DNA of 36,500 nt from Chrysomallon squamiferum (taxonomy: Eukaryota > Mollusca > Gastropoda > Neomphalida > Peltospiridae). Position 1 is the stretch's first letter; each line of letters begins with the position of its first letter. The stretch spans positions 25,366,930 through 25,403,429 of the forward strand of contig CM022672.1 in assembly GCA_012295275.1 (NCBI GenBank), read 5' to 3'. The notes below the pieces were generated by a model that was not told where the DNA came from, ran no database searches, and saw only the letters and a program-made list of their open reading frames with translations. This document shows, one piece after another, positions 11,201 to 22,473 of this stretch. Position numbers and translations under genes: made by a program.

Positions 11201-12541
11201 TTTCACTATGCTACAAGGGGTGTTTTCAAATGCTATGTTGTCTAAAGTATGTCTTTAATTATTCTTTATTATTCCAGTGACAATTCTGTTTAAAAAATGT
11301 GGTTGTAATAAAAGCTAATCAATCTGTCGGTTAGTACCTACCCATTCTTTTTATCTGCAAGAAACTGTGTGTGAGTTGTTTGTTTTGCTATTAAAGTAAT
11401 ACATGAGATTAAAAATATCCTATTTCTGATGCCAAAATGTATTACTGCATATGTGTTTAAATCCAATATAAAATAATATTTTGTGAAGAATTTTCTATTA
11501 CCTCAGTTGTTGAGCCTGTCTGAAGTAGTAAAGAGAATATGAAGGCATTTTCAAAATTTCGTATGTTTGACCAAGTCCATACCATGCACGATAGTCACGT
11601 TTATTCACCTCTACAAATAAAAATAATAGTAATAAAAATTAAACCAAAAGAACCACCTCTACAAAAATACAAATAATAATAATAAAAACATAAATTACCT
11701 CTGTAAAAATATAAATAATAGTAATAAAAAAATGCCTCTACAAATATAAATAATAATAATTAAAAAAGAAAAAGAAAATAATAATAAAAAGAAAAATCAC
11801 TTTGACAAAAAAAAAAAAAATAATATCAATAATAAAGAAATAAGAAAATCACAAATACAATTAAAAACAAAATACACAACCAAATAATTTTTCCCTTCAT
11901 ATTTCTATAGAATTACTTAAAAAAGGTTTTATTGTAAAATTAATGGAAATCAATCTAATAAAATGATGACATTTAAAACTAAATATAAAGGATAAAAACA
12001 ATAAAATGGCTTTGTTATTTTGTATTTTTCTCGTTAATTTTCAACTGCTGAAAATAAAACATTATTTTTTAATCATTAATGTTTTTTTTTTAACCAAAGG
12101 GAGATAAGAAGCAAAGTCTAAATACACATTGTACAAATTAATTTTATCTATTACTGTTAAAGATAAAATTAAAATCATTAGTTGAAAAATAAGTCATAAG
12201 ATTAAAATTATGATGTTTTATAATTCACAATGACTCACACTCAGTTTCAAATTTTATTATTTAAGTCTACAGTTTTATCTATGCAATTACATCAATGCCT
12301 TGGATAATTCTCAGTTAGTCTTTATTATTTAATTTATCTCTGGCCATGTGAAATAATAGCCTATATTACAAACCTATTGCCTGTCTGTATGCCTGGATTG
12401 CAGCAGAGATATTTTTCATTTCCATGAACTCGTGACCTATGAGAGTTCTAGCAGACAGGTAGTGGGGATTGAGTTTTAGTGCTCTCTGGAAATACAGAAT
12501 TGCTTTCTCATGCTGTGAGCGTAGTGAGTAGTAATTACCTG

Positions 12542-12585
<44 letters not shown>

Positions 12586-15500
12586 TAATAATAACAACAA
12601 TAATAATAATAACAATACAATGATAATAATAAGAACAAATAATAAAAATCATAACAACAATAATAAAAAAAATATAACAACAATAATAGAAATAAAAAAT
12701 AATCATAGAAATAATAACAATAATAAAATAATAATAATGATAAAGATAATATGAAATAACAGAAATAATAGCAATAATAATAAAATAAAACAAAGACAAA
12801 AATTAAAATATTTAAATAAGGAACACATCCAAAATTTAATATTTTCAAAATGACAGCAAAGTATCAGTATCATTTAAATTTAAAATAAATACAAACAAAT
12901 ATACTTTTGGTAAAAAAAAATATGATCTTTGAGCAATTCTTAAACATTTTTATCCTTTACAATGTGCTTTGTATTAAAGATTTATGGTTCCAAAATAGTG
13001 AAAATACAATGAAGGTATGCTGAGCACAAGACAATCTGCATTATTCTGACAAAAATGAAAACTCAATTCGGACACACAACCCAATGTATTTGTCTGTCTA
13101 AACTAACTGTATAAAACAAACAGTTCACTGTACAACTCACCTATAACACAAGTCTCCACTGTATTTGTCTATGTCTAAACTAACTGTATAAACTGTCACA
13201 TAAAACAAACAGTTCACTGTACAACTCACCTATAACACAACAAGTCTCTGTATTTGTCTATGTCTAAACTAACTGTCACATAAAACAAACAGTTCACTGT
13301 ACAACTCACCTATAACACAACAAGTCTCCATTCTGTATTTGTCTATATCTAAACTAACTGTCACATAAAACAAACAGTTCACTGTACAACTCACCTATAA
13401 CACAAGTCTCCACTGTATTTGTCTATGTCTAAACTAACTGTATAAACTGTCCCATAAAACAAACAGTTCACTGTACAACTCACCTATAACACAACAAGTC
13501 TCTGTATTTGTCTATGTCTAAACTAATTGCAGAAAACACAGTTCACTGTACAACTCACCTATAACACAACACGTCTCCATTCTGTATTTGTCTATATCTA
13601 AACTAACTGTCACATAAAACAAACAGTTCACTGTACAACTCACCTATAACACAACAAGTCTCCACTCTGTATTTGTCTATATCACAGCACTGATGAGCCA
13701 ACCGTGCCAGATCAGCTCGCATTTCCTATTTGTTAAAGAAGAACGTTATATTAACAAGATCAAGAGAATTTTTTTTATGAAAAATACAAAACACATATAC
13801 AAAAAAAATAAAATCATTATTTTGATAATTGACTTATTCCTGTTAAACATTAAAAACATTATGCATAAGACCAGTAGGAAAAACATGAAACTGTTTCCAA
13901 ATAATCCAATACAACTAGTGTTTACTAGAGTTTTTATAGACAACACTTTATCAACACAGACATAGTATTTTGGCTTTTAGAGACTATCAGTGCTGAAACA
14001 TAGAGTGATATGATTAACAAAGTAGTTAATTTTTTATCCCTTAATGTGGCCTTAAATAAACTTTTACAAGTAATATAAAAACCCATTTTCACTTAAAAAT
14101 CTGCACATTTCTGATTAAATTAAATTGAACTATACCTTAACATACAGCAGATTGGAGTAAATATCCATATTTTCAACTCTGTAAGGATCCATCTTCTGTA
14201 GCTCTGAAAATGCTGTAACTGCTTGGTCCACCTCTGTGAAAATATTTACACATATAAAATATTACTGAATGTTTAACTGTATCTTTACAACAGTCTGTTT
14301 GTGTGTGAGTGGCTCTTAAACATCCTGCTGTTTGTGTGATGATATTTGAAATGAAAAAGAAATAGAATTTAGAAGTTTTCCTTGTAACCTTTTTGTTAGT
14401 GCAGAATGACAGGAACATTACTACAGCTTTTTAAACTGATTTCTCATCAATTTTGATTTTTAAAAACATTAAAATTTGTATTAACCCTGTGAACTGGAAT
14501 CTGTTACTACAGATGTATCATATTAAGTAAAAAGGTATGATAATAAAAAAATAGAACTGGATTTTTTGTCACTGTTTCATAAGGGAGATATTTTGTATTT
14601 TGTCACCTTGAATGTAAACAAATAAAAGAAAAGATGTCTGACATTATGAAATAAGACCCATAAACACAGGAAGAGAGAAATAAAACACACACACAGTTAC
14701 CACACCTATGCATGCACACATCCACAAACACAGCCCAAACCCAAATGCTAATACTCTACTCTCTTCCCACATGCTTACCTCTCATATTATGATAGCACAC
14801 TGCAATCTGGGACACAACATAATTGCACTTGGAGAATCCTGAATCAAGGAAAGTTTGGTAGATTTTCAAAGCCTCTTCATTAAGCTGTAACTCCAGATAG
14901 ACGTAGGCTAGAAACAGCTGCTTGGCCCAGTGATCTGGAAGCTGTAGAGACTGTAACTGAAAACATAACAAAAATAAAAAATAATTTCTATAAATGTAAC
15001 TGAAGATTCAACAAAGACTGATGTAATACGATAAAAATGTTAAATAATTTTAACTGAAAATTCAACCAAAATTTAAACAATATGTTAAAAATAAAAAATA
15101 ATTTAAATAACTATAACTGAAAATGTAGTAAAGATCTAATACCATCTATTTTTTTTGGGCAAATTCAGTCAAATTATCTCTACTTATTTTTTGACACTAT
15201 TAAAATTAAGCCATTGTCACTAAAACAAAACATTCTCTAGATTTAAAAAAAAAATTTTGCTGGTATAACTGCAAACAATTTGTCAAATTACTGAGTTATG
15301 ATATTACTGTTTCTCTGTCTGTAACAAGGAGAGCCAACTCTTGCCAGGAACCCCGATGCAGTGGTTCTCTGTTCACTGCTTCGACAAACACTTCAGTGGC
15401 ATCTTTTATTAAATCTAATTTTCTGAGAATAACACCATATCTAAAAGAAAAATATTTGTTATGTCAAAAATAATTTCATAAGAAGCCCTTCCTCTCGTCT

Positions 15501-17495
15501 GTTAATATTGAACAATGCTAGGTTTAACATTTCAAAATAAATTTATTAAATGAGATTTTTTGTTGTAATCTTCTCTTTTTAATGTTTATACAATGGTTTA
15601 ATCTATAATTTCATAGATTCTGCCCCAACCCCTACAAAAAAAAAATCCCATAATTTTTTCAATAATTATTGTTTAAAAGGAAAATAAATAATAATAAATA
15701 TAAAAAGGGAGGCTACTCTAACGTGTATACCAATAAAAAGATAACTTACAGATAAAGACCAAATCCATCCAGTTCATTGTTAACCTTTTTTCTGCTCAAT
15801 TCATTTCTCAGAATCTTCAGATTTTCATTATCCTGCAAATCGGCTGACACTAAAATTGTGGTAACAGACAAAAACAATTAACATTCTTTTTTAAATAAAT
15901 ATAAAAATAAAATAAATAAATAAACACACAAGATAATAATTAGAAGAAGAAGGAGGAGGAAAGTAAACACAATAATTTAAAAACAAATACAATAAAATAT
16001 TAAAAATGTCAAATAAATAAATACCATAATTTCTGTTAACAATTTATTGTAAATGCTTTAAATTCATATTACAGGAAAACATTCAAATTAAAAATAAGAA
16101 ACATATCGAAAACATCCAAATAGTTTTGTTAATGATTTCAATTAAATCATATTTGCTTTTAATAAAAAAAATGAAAAAAAATATCATCATCAAATATCCA
16201 GCACTAGTAAGTCACTAAGTAGACAAAAACACTAATTAAAAAAGGCCACAACTGTTTCTAGATTTAAAAAAATAATAAAATAATACTAAAAAAAAAAAAA
16301 AAAAAATATTATCATCTTTTGTTTTCATATATGTACATAACAGTTAACATAAAATATATAAAGAACACAATAAAACTGATTTATAAATGATATTATTGAA
16401 AAGTGCACACATTTTACTTTCTTTCTAGTATTATGCTAGGAAATTAATAATTTGAATCACTGTATTACCAACAGAATCAGATGCATTGTCCAGCCTGCAC
16501 TTCTCATCTGCGAGGTATCTCGAGTAGATGTGAATGAAGTAAGCTTTCTGACTTGTGCAGCCCTCCACCACATTGGCTGCTCTGCTGTATTCCTTGAGAT
16601 CAAAGTACGAAGTGGCAAGACTGTACTTGTCAAACTCTGACCAGAAATCCTGAAACATTAAATGCAGACAAATAAATATATGCACATACATCATACCCAT
16701 ACATATATATAAAAGCATGTCTCCTCTCCTTCACACAAATAAAAATTATATACAAAAATGTTTATGTTTCATAAACATAAATAGTACTTGTATAGAAAAT
16801 AAAATGTGCTTCAAATTACATGTATATCTATACAAACACATACCTGATTTTCTGAGACCTGTAACAATGATGGAACATCTACGTGGACATCAAGACATGA
16901 AAACATTTCACTAGCCCTGAAACATATTTCAAACAGAATGAGACCGTTTGGTACATTAATAATTATTCTGATGAAATAATAACATATACCAAATAACAAA
17001 TATACAGACACTAACATAATTACTTACTGTTATAATTATTATAAATTATAATAATTATATTAACTGCCATCAATGAACGATTAAACTGATTTGCATTCAG
17101 CATTGTGTCATCTATCGTATTGAATTTGAATGGCAAACGGATATCATACACTGTTGAATGTTTATGGGCAAATAGAAGATTGCCGTTCTTTTAAATAATA
17201 AAGTTATATCAATCATCACAAATATACTTTATTCAATTTACTATTCAGAGTAGTGGCAAATTTTCATTCTAAATCGAAATAAAGACACGTTCGGAAATAC
17301 ATTTAAGCACCTAATAAAGTTAAAATAATTAATTGTGCGCTATAACATTACTCTGTCAGTCCTGTATTTTGAAAAACAACTAATACACTTTTACCATTTT
17401 GCTCCTTGTAATAATCTGCGTTGAGTACATTCTTTATAAACACGAATCAAATCTGTTTTCATTCGAGTAAGATCAAACATTTTGAAGTCCGCCAT
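7789..17495 (-). CDS. CDC23: Anaphase-promoting complex subunit 8 (cell division cycle 23), 14 exons
   Basis: CDC23/APC8 is a TPR scaffold subunit of the APC/C, the ubiquitin ligase that drives anaphase and mitotic exit. Coding exons: 17395-17495, 16844-16916, 16469-16649, 15750-15849, 15308-15440, 14779-14956, 14136-14233, 13644-13725, 12374-12538, 11502-11610, 10983-11120, 9994-10072, 8592-8708, 7789-7962. All junctions are GT-AG and every phase matches, giving 575 residues, close to the roughly 600 of the human protein. The start is the ATG in AAAATGGCGGAC. Diagnostic stretches are [51 protein letters not shown] and [16 protein letters not shown]. The TPR superhelix covers about residues 85-515, with the best repeats at 315-475. 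A short conserved tail (KISPMNL) is near the end. Identity and model are near certain. Four introns carry tandem copies of the neighbouring exon edge. Confidence 0.96.
8133..8241. repeat. Compound (ACC)n-(AAC)n-(AGC)n-(AAT)n microsatellite
   Basis: Four trinucleotide motifs follow one another in the last CDC23 intron. They create a Val/Ile homopolymer ORF on the minus strand that is not coding. Confidence 0.95.
9331..10015. repeat. About 130-bp tandem array containing diverged copies of the CDC23 exon-12 donor edge
   Basis: The phrase TTTAAA-CTTACT...TCTTTCCATCTCA at the 3' edge of exon 12 (about 9981-10013) recurs in diverged form at about 9855, 9722, 9591, 9459 and 9331, spacing 126-133 bp. 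The copy at 9591-9630 is clearest: it keeps CTTAC (minus-strand GTAAG donor) and TGTCTTTCCATCTCA of the exon. The others are more worn. Shared blocks such as ACATCTA and ATATTAAAACC recur with the same period. Weaker copies may continue to about 9100. Confidence 0.75.
10389..10425. repeat. (AAAT)n microsatellite
   Basis: AATA/AAAT tetranucleotide run inside CDC23 intron 11, flanked by low-complexity AT-rich sequence from about 10170. Confidence 0.85.
10721..10875. repeat. Minisatellite with core GGAACAAACACTGGAACAAA
   Basis: About five imperfect copies of a 26-28 bp unit lie in CDC23 intron 11, becoming more diverged towards 10875. The unit shows no clear match to the neighbouring exon edges. 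Confidence 0.8.
11606..11770. repeat. Tandem copies of the CDC23 exon-10 acceptor junction
   Basis: The junction at exon 10 (minus strand TTTGTAG/AGGTG; plus strand CACCTCTACAAATA) recurs upstream in the intron at 11654, about 11696 and about 11733, each followed by AATAATA-rich sequence. Spacing is 37-48 bp. Each copy keeps a TAG or CAG acceptor followed by AGG. Four copies in all, counting the real one. Confidence 0.85.
12544..12790. repeat. (AAT)n microsatellite with degenerate tail
   Basis: A pure AAT run starts five bases inside the intron from the exon-9 acceptor and decays into AAT/AAC-rich sequence. It gives a long Tyr/Ile/Leu ORF that is not coding. Confidence 0.9.
13138..13683. repeat. 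Tandem array of the CDC23 exon-8 end and donor (6 intronic copies + the real one)
   Basis: CACCTATAACACAA, the exon-8 end with its GTGAG donor on the minus strand, occurs at 13138, 13227, 13307, 13392, 13481, 13556 and, as the real exon, at 13641. Each unit combines about 40 nt of exon-8 sequence with about 45 nt of intron (AAACTAACTGT...AAACAAACAGTTCACTGTACAACT). Spacings are 89, 80, 85, 89, 75, 85, so three unit types repeat as a higher-order ABC-ABC pattern. Copies at 13310-13357 and 13559-13606 are complete 48-nt pseudo-exons. Confidence 0.95.
14951..15126. repeat. Tandem copies of the CDC23 exon-6 acceptor junction
   Basis: The exon-6 junction (minus strand GTTTTCAG/TTACAG; plus TGTAACTGAAAAC at 14952) recurs at 14995, 15049 and about 15112 as TGTAACTGAAGATTCAAC, TTTAACTGAAAATTCAAC and TATAACTGAAAATGTAG. 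ATAAAAAATAATTT blocks alternate with them. Spacing grows from 43 to about 63 bp. Every copy keeps a pyrimidine-TTCAG/TTA acceptor. Confidence 0.85.
17031..17059. repeat. Perfect 14-bp AT palindrome
   Basis: TATAATTATTATAA, one spacer base, then its exact reverse complement TTATAATAATTATA. It lies in CDC23 intron 1 and could extrude as a cruciform. Confidence 0.9.
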
Positions 17496-18015
17496 TTTCG
17501 GTCGATTTACTTTCCTCCATGAAACTACATTATAGGCGAGATGGTATTATTTCGTTATTAATATTGTTACTTTTTAGTTATAAAATGTATATAATAGTAA
17601 AGCAGGTAAAAAGATTTTATCTGACCAAACAATATATCGTAAAATATTATCTGTGACATATTAATGTAATATAAAAGAAAATGCTGCGATCAGACCACTA
17701 TCTCGTGACGAAATATTTTATGGAATGCATGTTTTTAAAATTATTTTTCGATATTCAAATTTTTTTGAAAGAATTTGAGAACAAAACTGAGTTTCAAACA
17801 TGTAGTCAAAACAATGCAGCAGCATGTAAGTGTATATTCTATCTATTTATATATAGACTTGATAAATGCATAACAGCGTTGCTTACTGTAGAAAAGAACA
17901 ATGCACTTATTTTCAGTATTGTTCCTTTTATTTATTTATATATTTCTTTCTGAAAGTGTGTATGTTTATAAATAATTCAAGTGTAATTGCGCTGCTGTGT
18001 ATGCTTGAGTATGTG

Positions 18016-18073
<58 letters not shown>

Positions 18074-18641
18074 TACTTTAGCTTTACATGCAAATTTATT
18101 ATTCTCACAGCTGTATTTAATTAAACTGTAAGTATAAACGAAAAATAATGTCGCATTCATATCTAACAGATTAACTTTTATGTATAACTCTGGAATGGTA
18201 AGGATGCTTTGTACTCTATATATCATTGTATATACGTGAATAAGTGTGTGTGGGGGGGGGGGAATCACTTTAACCACTGACTGGTGTTGGGCGTATTGGA
18301 ACTTCTGGGTTAAGAGGTATCTATCTCAGAAGGATTGATGTGCCCAATACAAAGACAAGTACCACTTTTCTTTCGGCTGAATTTGGGAAGTCCTTTGCGA
18401 TTGTTGGTTCCCGAGGATTTCGGATAAGATGAAACTCACTTATGTATTATTGCTACCATATCATGTCAGAGTCATGATATTTTTATCAATATCATCATCT
18501 ATATCATTGTCGTCGTCATCCTTGTTACTGCTGTGTCAAGTGTCGTTAATTGTTGTTGTTCTTCTTCGTCGCCTTCTTCTAGTCTTATTATTATTTAGAG
18601 TAGATTTAAATAAACATTTCTTTGGAAATATCATTAGAAAA
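17496..18641. other. Region between the protease-homologue 3' end and the CDC23 start
   Basis: It contains the CDC23 promoter side (right of 17495) and the 3' flank of the protease homologue. No canonical TATA box is evident at the CDC23 start; the 5' flank is AT-rich. An ATT microsatellite lies at 18018-18070 and a G run at 18252-18261. A moderately complex stretch at 18281-18430 matches nothing I recognise. AATAAA on the minus strand at about 18016-18021 is one possible poly(A) signal. Confidence 0.5.
18018..18070. repeat. (ATT)n microsatellite
   Basis: Uninterrupted ATT trinucleotide run. Confidence 0.95.
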
Positions 18642-21057
18642 TTAAAGCTTTTTAATAATGATCTTCTCTATCCAGCTAACGTATTTTGCTATATTTGTAT
18701 AAAGTCCGCGGTCTCGACGAGGATTTTTACATCCAAATTCTTCATACGCAAGTCCTGCCAGCTCCCACAATCCCAGCGTGTTTACACAGATAACAGATCC
18801 ACCTGAAACTCCCTGCAACACATAAACATTTCATTTTTTAAAATGCAACATTTATGACCTAACTTATAACAACATAAAAATGCCATGAAATAAGAACATA
18901 CACACATACACACTGTTGTCGCACTAGTATAGGGAAACAGGAAAAATAGCAACAACAATAACAAAATAATAATAATAAAAAAAATAAAAATTCAAAAAGA
19001 GAACAACAAAGAAAAAACACGAAAAACGTCAAAAGTTTAAAAGATTTTAAAAAAAAATAATAAAAAAAAAAAAAAAAATATATATACAATCCCACAGCAA
19101 CAGCAACAAAAAAGAAAATCAACGACGACATCAACAACAACCACAACTAAGAACATATATTAGGATATTTGCACATGCCTGACAAAGGCCTGTGTCTGTT
19201 TTGCTGAAAACACATAAATAACTGCTCGGATTTAGGCTGACATTTCTGTGAGTGCATTTGTCTGTTTGTTCTACGTACACCGTTTGTTTCTGTAATTTCC
19301 GTGCAAACGAACCTGAAAACACAAAAACAAATTTAATTTTGTTTTTCTCTGGATACGTTTATTAATGCTTTCACAGTGTACTGTATAATGTACCAACTAT
19401 TTTCATTCACGATACTTACTTTTAAAGTGTTTTATTTTTGGTCAGCGTTTATGTTTGTTTATTAATATAATCGTGTATTGTGGTATATACCAAATGTTTT
19501 CATTTACAGTACTCATTTCTAAAGTGTTTAATTTTTGGTTTCAAACAAAGTTTATTCAGAGTAGAAAGAAATTTTTATCGTACTTTATACCATAGTCGGA
19601 TTGTTTTATGATATCAAGAAATATTAGCTGCTATAAATATATGTTGTATACATATAGTTCAAAATGGTTCAGTGTTCAGTAACATTTTGTGAGCTAACTG
19701 ACAATAGATTTTATATACATGCTGCATTATTTCTATTATATTTATTGTTATATTACACCACATTAAACAATGTAACGCACAGGCATTGCCAGAAAAAAAA
19801 AAAAAAAAAAAAAAAACATAAAAAACAATAATGATAAAATAATAATATTAATAATAAAAATAAAACCAAATAATAAATAAATAAATATGTAAATGTAAGT
19901 AAATAAAAATAAAATAATAATAAAAAAATAATTAAAAAATTAAAAATGTAAAAAAAGAAGAAGTTAATTAAAAACTAAAAATTGTAAATAATATAAATAT
20001 ATAAATAAAACAAATAAAACAACAGCTGCATAAAATGACCACCTGAGTTTACCGGACCCCAGCCAGTCAAAACACACGTGCGTTCATAGAACGTGGTGTT
20101 TGCTCGAGGAAGACAAACGGGTTGGAAATCGTTCTGACTTTGATGTGCGGCCAGCTTCACGACGGCGACGTCATGTCTGTACGGATCTGAAACAAATAAA
20201 CTGCAATAAAACAATCGCTTGCTCGCAATAAAATCAATATCATCGACCAAATGTAAAGATCGAAACTACGTCTAACAAATGCAAAATAATACGCTATCAA
20301 AGCATATTTCTGGTATTTCCGGTTTTCCCGAAGCCGGACAAATGTTCCGGTACCTTTATTAGTAGCAACCAGAATATTGCGCTATCAAAGGCTGCTTGAA
20401 GGCCATCTTTAATAATAGTACTAATAAATGTGTTTCAAAAACTCGTACCCACTTCATATGAACCGTATATAAAAATGGTTTCTACGTGTACAATTAACTC
20501 CTTTATTCCAGAATTACCGTCTCCCAGTACCGCGCTCCACAGCTGAGGATTGTAATTGCTGAAGAAAGAGAAAAAAAATAATTGTTATAGTTTATTTAGT
20601 TTACTAACAATTAAATTAAAATGCTTTTTTTTTTTTTTCCTTTGATGTAAGATTAATGATAGCAAAGGAATTTATTATATCCAGACATTTTTTATAATTA
20701 TTGTTTGTTTTCTTGATGAATGTTAAATGCCGACAACTCTCTTCTTCTTTTTATCATTCTTTGTTTATTTATTTACTGACTTATGTGTCTTTAAGTATTG
20801 TTGTTTTCATTGTTATTATTGTTTTTGTTATTATTATTGTTAAATGTTTTAATGGTATTCAAAATTTGGTCTTAGATATTTACTTGGTAAAGAAAGAAGA
20901 AAATGAAAACTAATAAACCAATAAATAAATAAATAAGTAAACAACCAAACGTATTATACAAAAAACTATAATATATAAACCCATTTATTATATAAATAAT
21001 CGGTGACATTAAAATGCCAGTTGTATAATTGTACAGACAATTATTACATTAAAATAA

Positions 21058-21088
<31 letters not shown>

Positions 21089-22125
21089 AAATAGTAATTT
21101 CATTACAAAAACCCAAATTAAAGAAATTACACTCACTTTCTGAAGCATCTTGCGGCTGTCACCAAAAAACGGGGATGTACTAAAACTCCAGTACAAAACA
21201 CTGTACCGAACGAACGCAGCTTTACCTTGTAACAGCAAACAGTAAAAAAGTTATAATGGGTCATTCCGTGTCAAATCACCCCCCAAAAAAGATATTTTAA
21301 ACCCGACCATCTCAGATTTTTATTTAAACTTGTATATTTGTTGAGTGGGATCCCACAGCACCAAATCTGGAATTTTAGGCCAATCGGACCAGTGGTGTCG
21401 GAGATATGGCCCCCGAATTGTGAGATTTTCGGCCAAATGGTCGTGACCACCAACCTTTGAACCCTCATATCTCAGCAACTACTGGGCCAGTCTTCATAAA
21501 ATTGGTATTGTTGGTCGGGTTTAACCCTTTGGGTGATTTGACACGGAATGACCCCAATAAATAATAATTTTAACAAACCATTTATATATCGACAGCTTTA
21601 CCTTGAGACAGCAAACAGCAACAATATTAAATCAAGTAATAATTTTAACAAACCATTATATATCGACCGAATTCGTAGACTTGGGAAAAAGCTATGTTTT
21701 TTGGTGTGTTTTTTTTTTTTTTAATATTCTAAAATCAAATAAAGGCTTTGATGCATGTTGTTTCAACAAAAGCAAATAATTATGTTTGACTGCACGAAAA
21801 TACATTAATTTATCGTGTTATTTATTTCTTCTATTAATTCTAAAATTACACGCTTTCATGTGTTAAAAACTCGGTACGTTGGGGAGTACCAGAAACGCGT
21901 TTATATTGTATTTTACTTCAGTATTCGTTTACTAACTATCATAAGTTACTAACTGAGGACCAAACTTCTGCTTCACGTTATAAAAAATGAAATATACTCG
22001 CACACAAGAAGCATTGCGACAGAAATAAATAGAAAGAGAGAAGAAGAAAGATAGGATCAAAACAAAGGAAATATAAAGGATAAATGTTAAAACAAAGGAA
22101 AGATAAAGATAATTTTTGTTTCTTG

Positions 22126-22178
<53 letters not shown>

Positions 22179-22392
22179 GTTATTTCGCTTTGAAAGGTAT
22201 TTGTACCTGCCAAGGAAATTCGACAGTGTGTACATCTTGCTCACTCGCAGCACGTTTTCCAACGATTTGACTTGACAAAATGTTACCACACTGAAATACA
22301 TCTAAACAACAGTCTTATAATTACAGAAAAGTCAAAGAAAGAGCAGTAATGAAAAAATATGACTGAATGTAATGATACAGAGATTAATACTG

Positions 22393-22473
<81 letters not shown>

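Noticed and set aside
12366-12848. 160-codon minus-strand ORF
   Set aside because: Only 12374-12538 (CDC23 exon 9) is coding; the rest is translated AAT repeat.
13138-13660. CRISPR-like or satellite interpretation of the regular repeats
   Set aside because: Units contain exon 8 of CDC23 and vary in length, with no spacer structure; they are intronic junction duplications in an animal gene.
17681-17953. 90-codon plus-strand ORF just upstream of CDC23
   Set aside because: Considered as a divergent partner of CDC23, but its composition follows AT-rich background and it has no domain.
20518-20558. Shorter version of protease-homologue exon 4 ending at GACG/GTAATT
   Set aside because: The phase fits, but the protein would lack about 23 residues of the conserved region between Cys58 and Asp102. 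Extending to 20449 keeps the phase and restores the usual length.
22290-22301. Acceptor TATTTCAG at 22291-22292 for protease-homologue exon 2
   Set aside because: Its phase does not match exon 1 (phase 1). The upstream acceptor CTGTTGTTTAG (exon start 22301) joins the signal peptide in frame.
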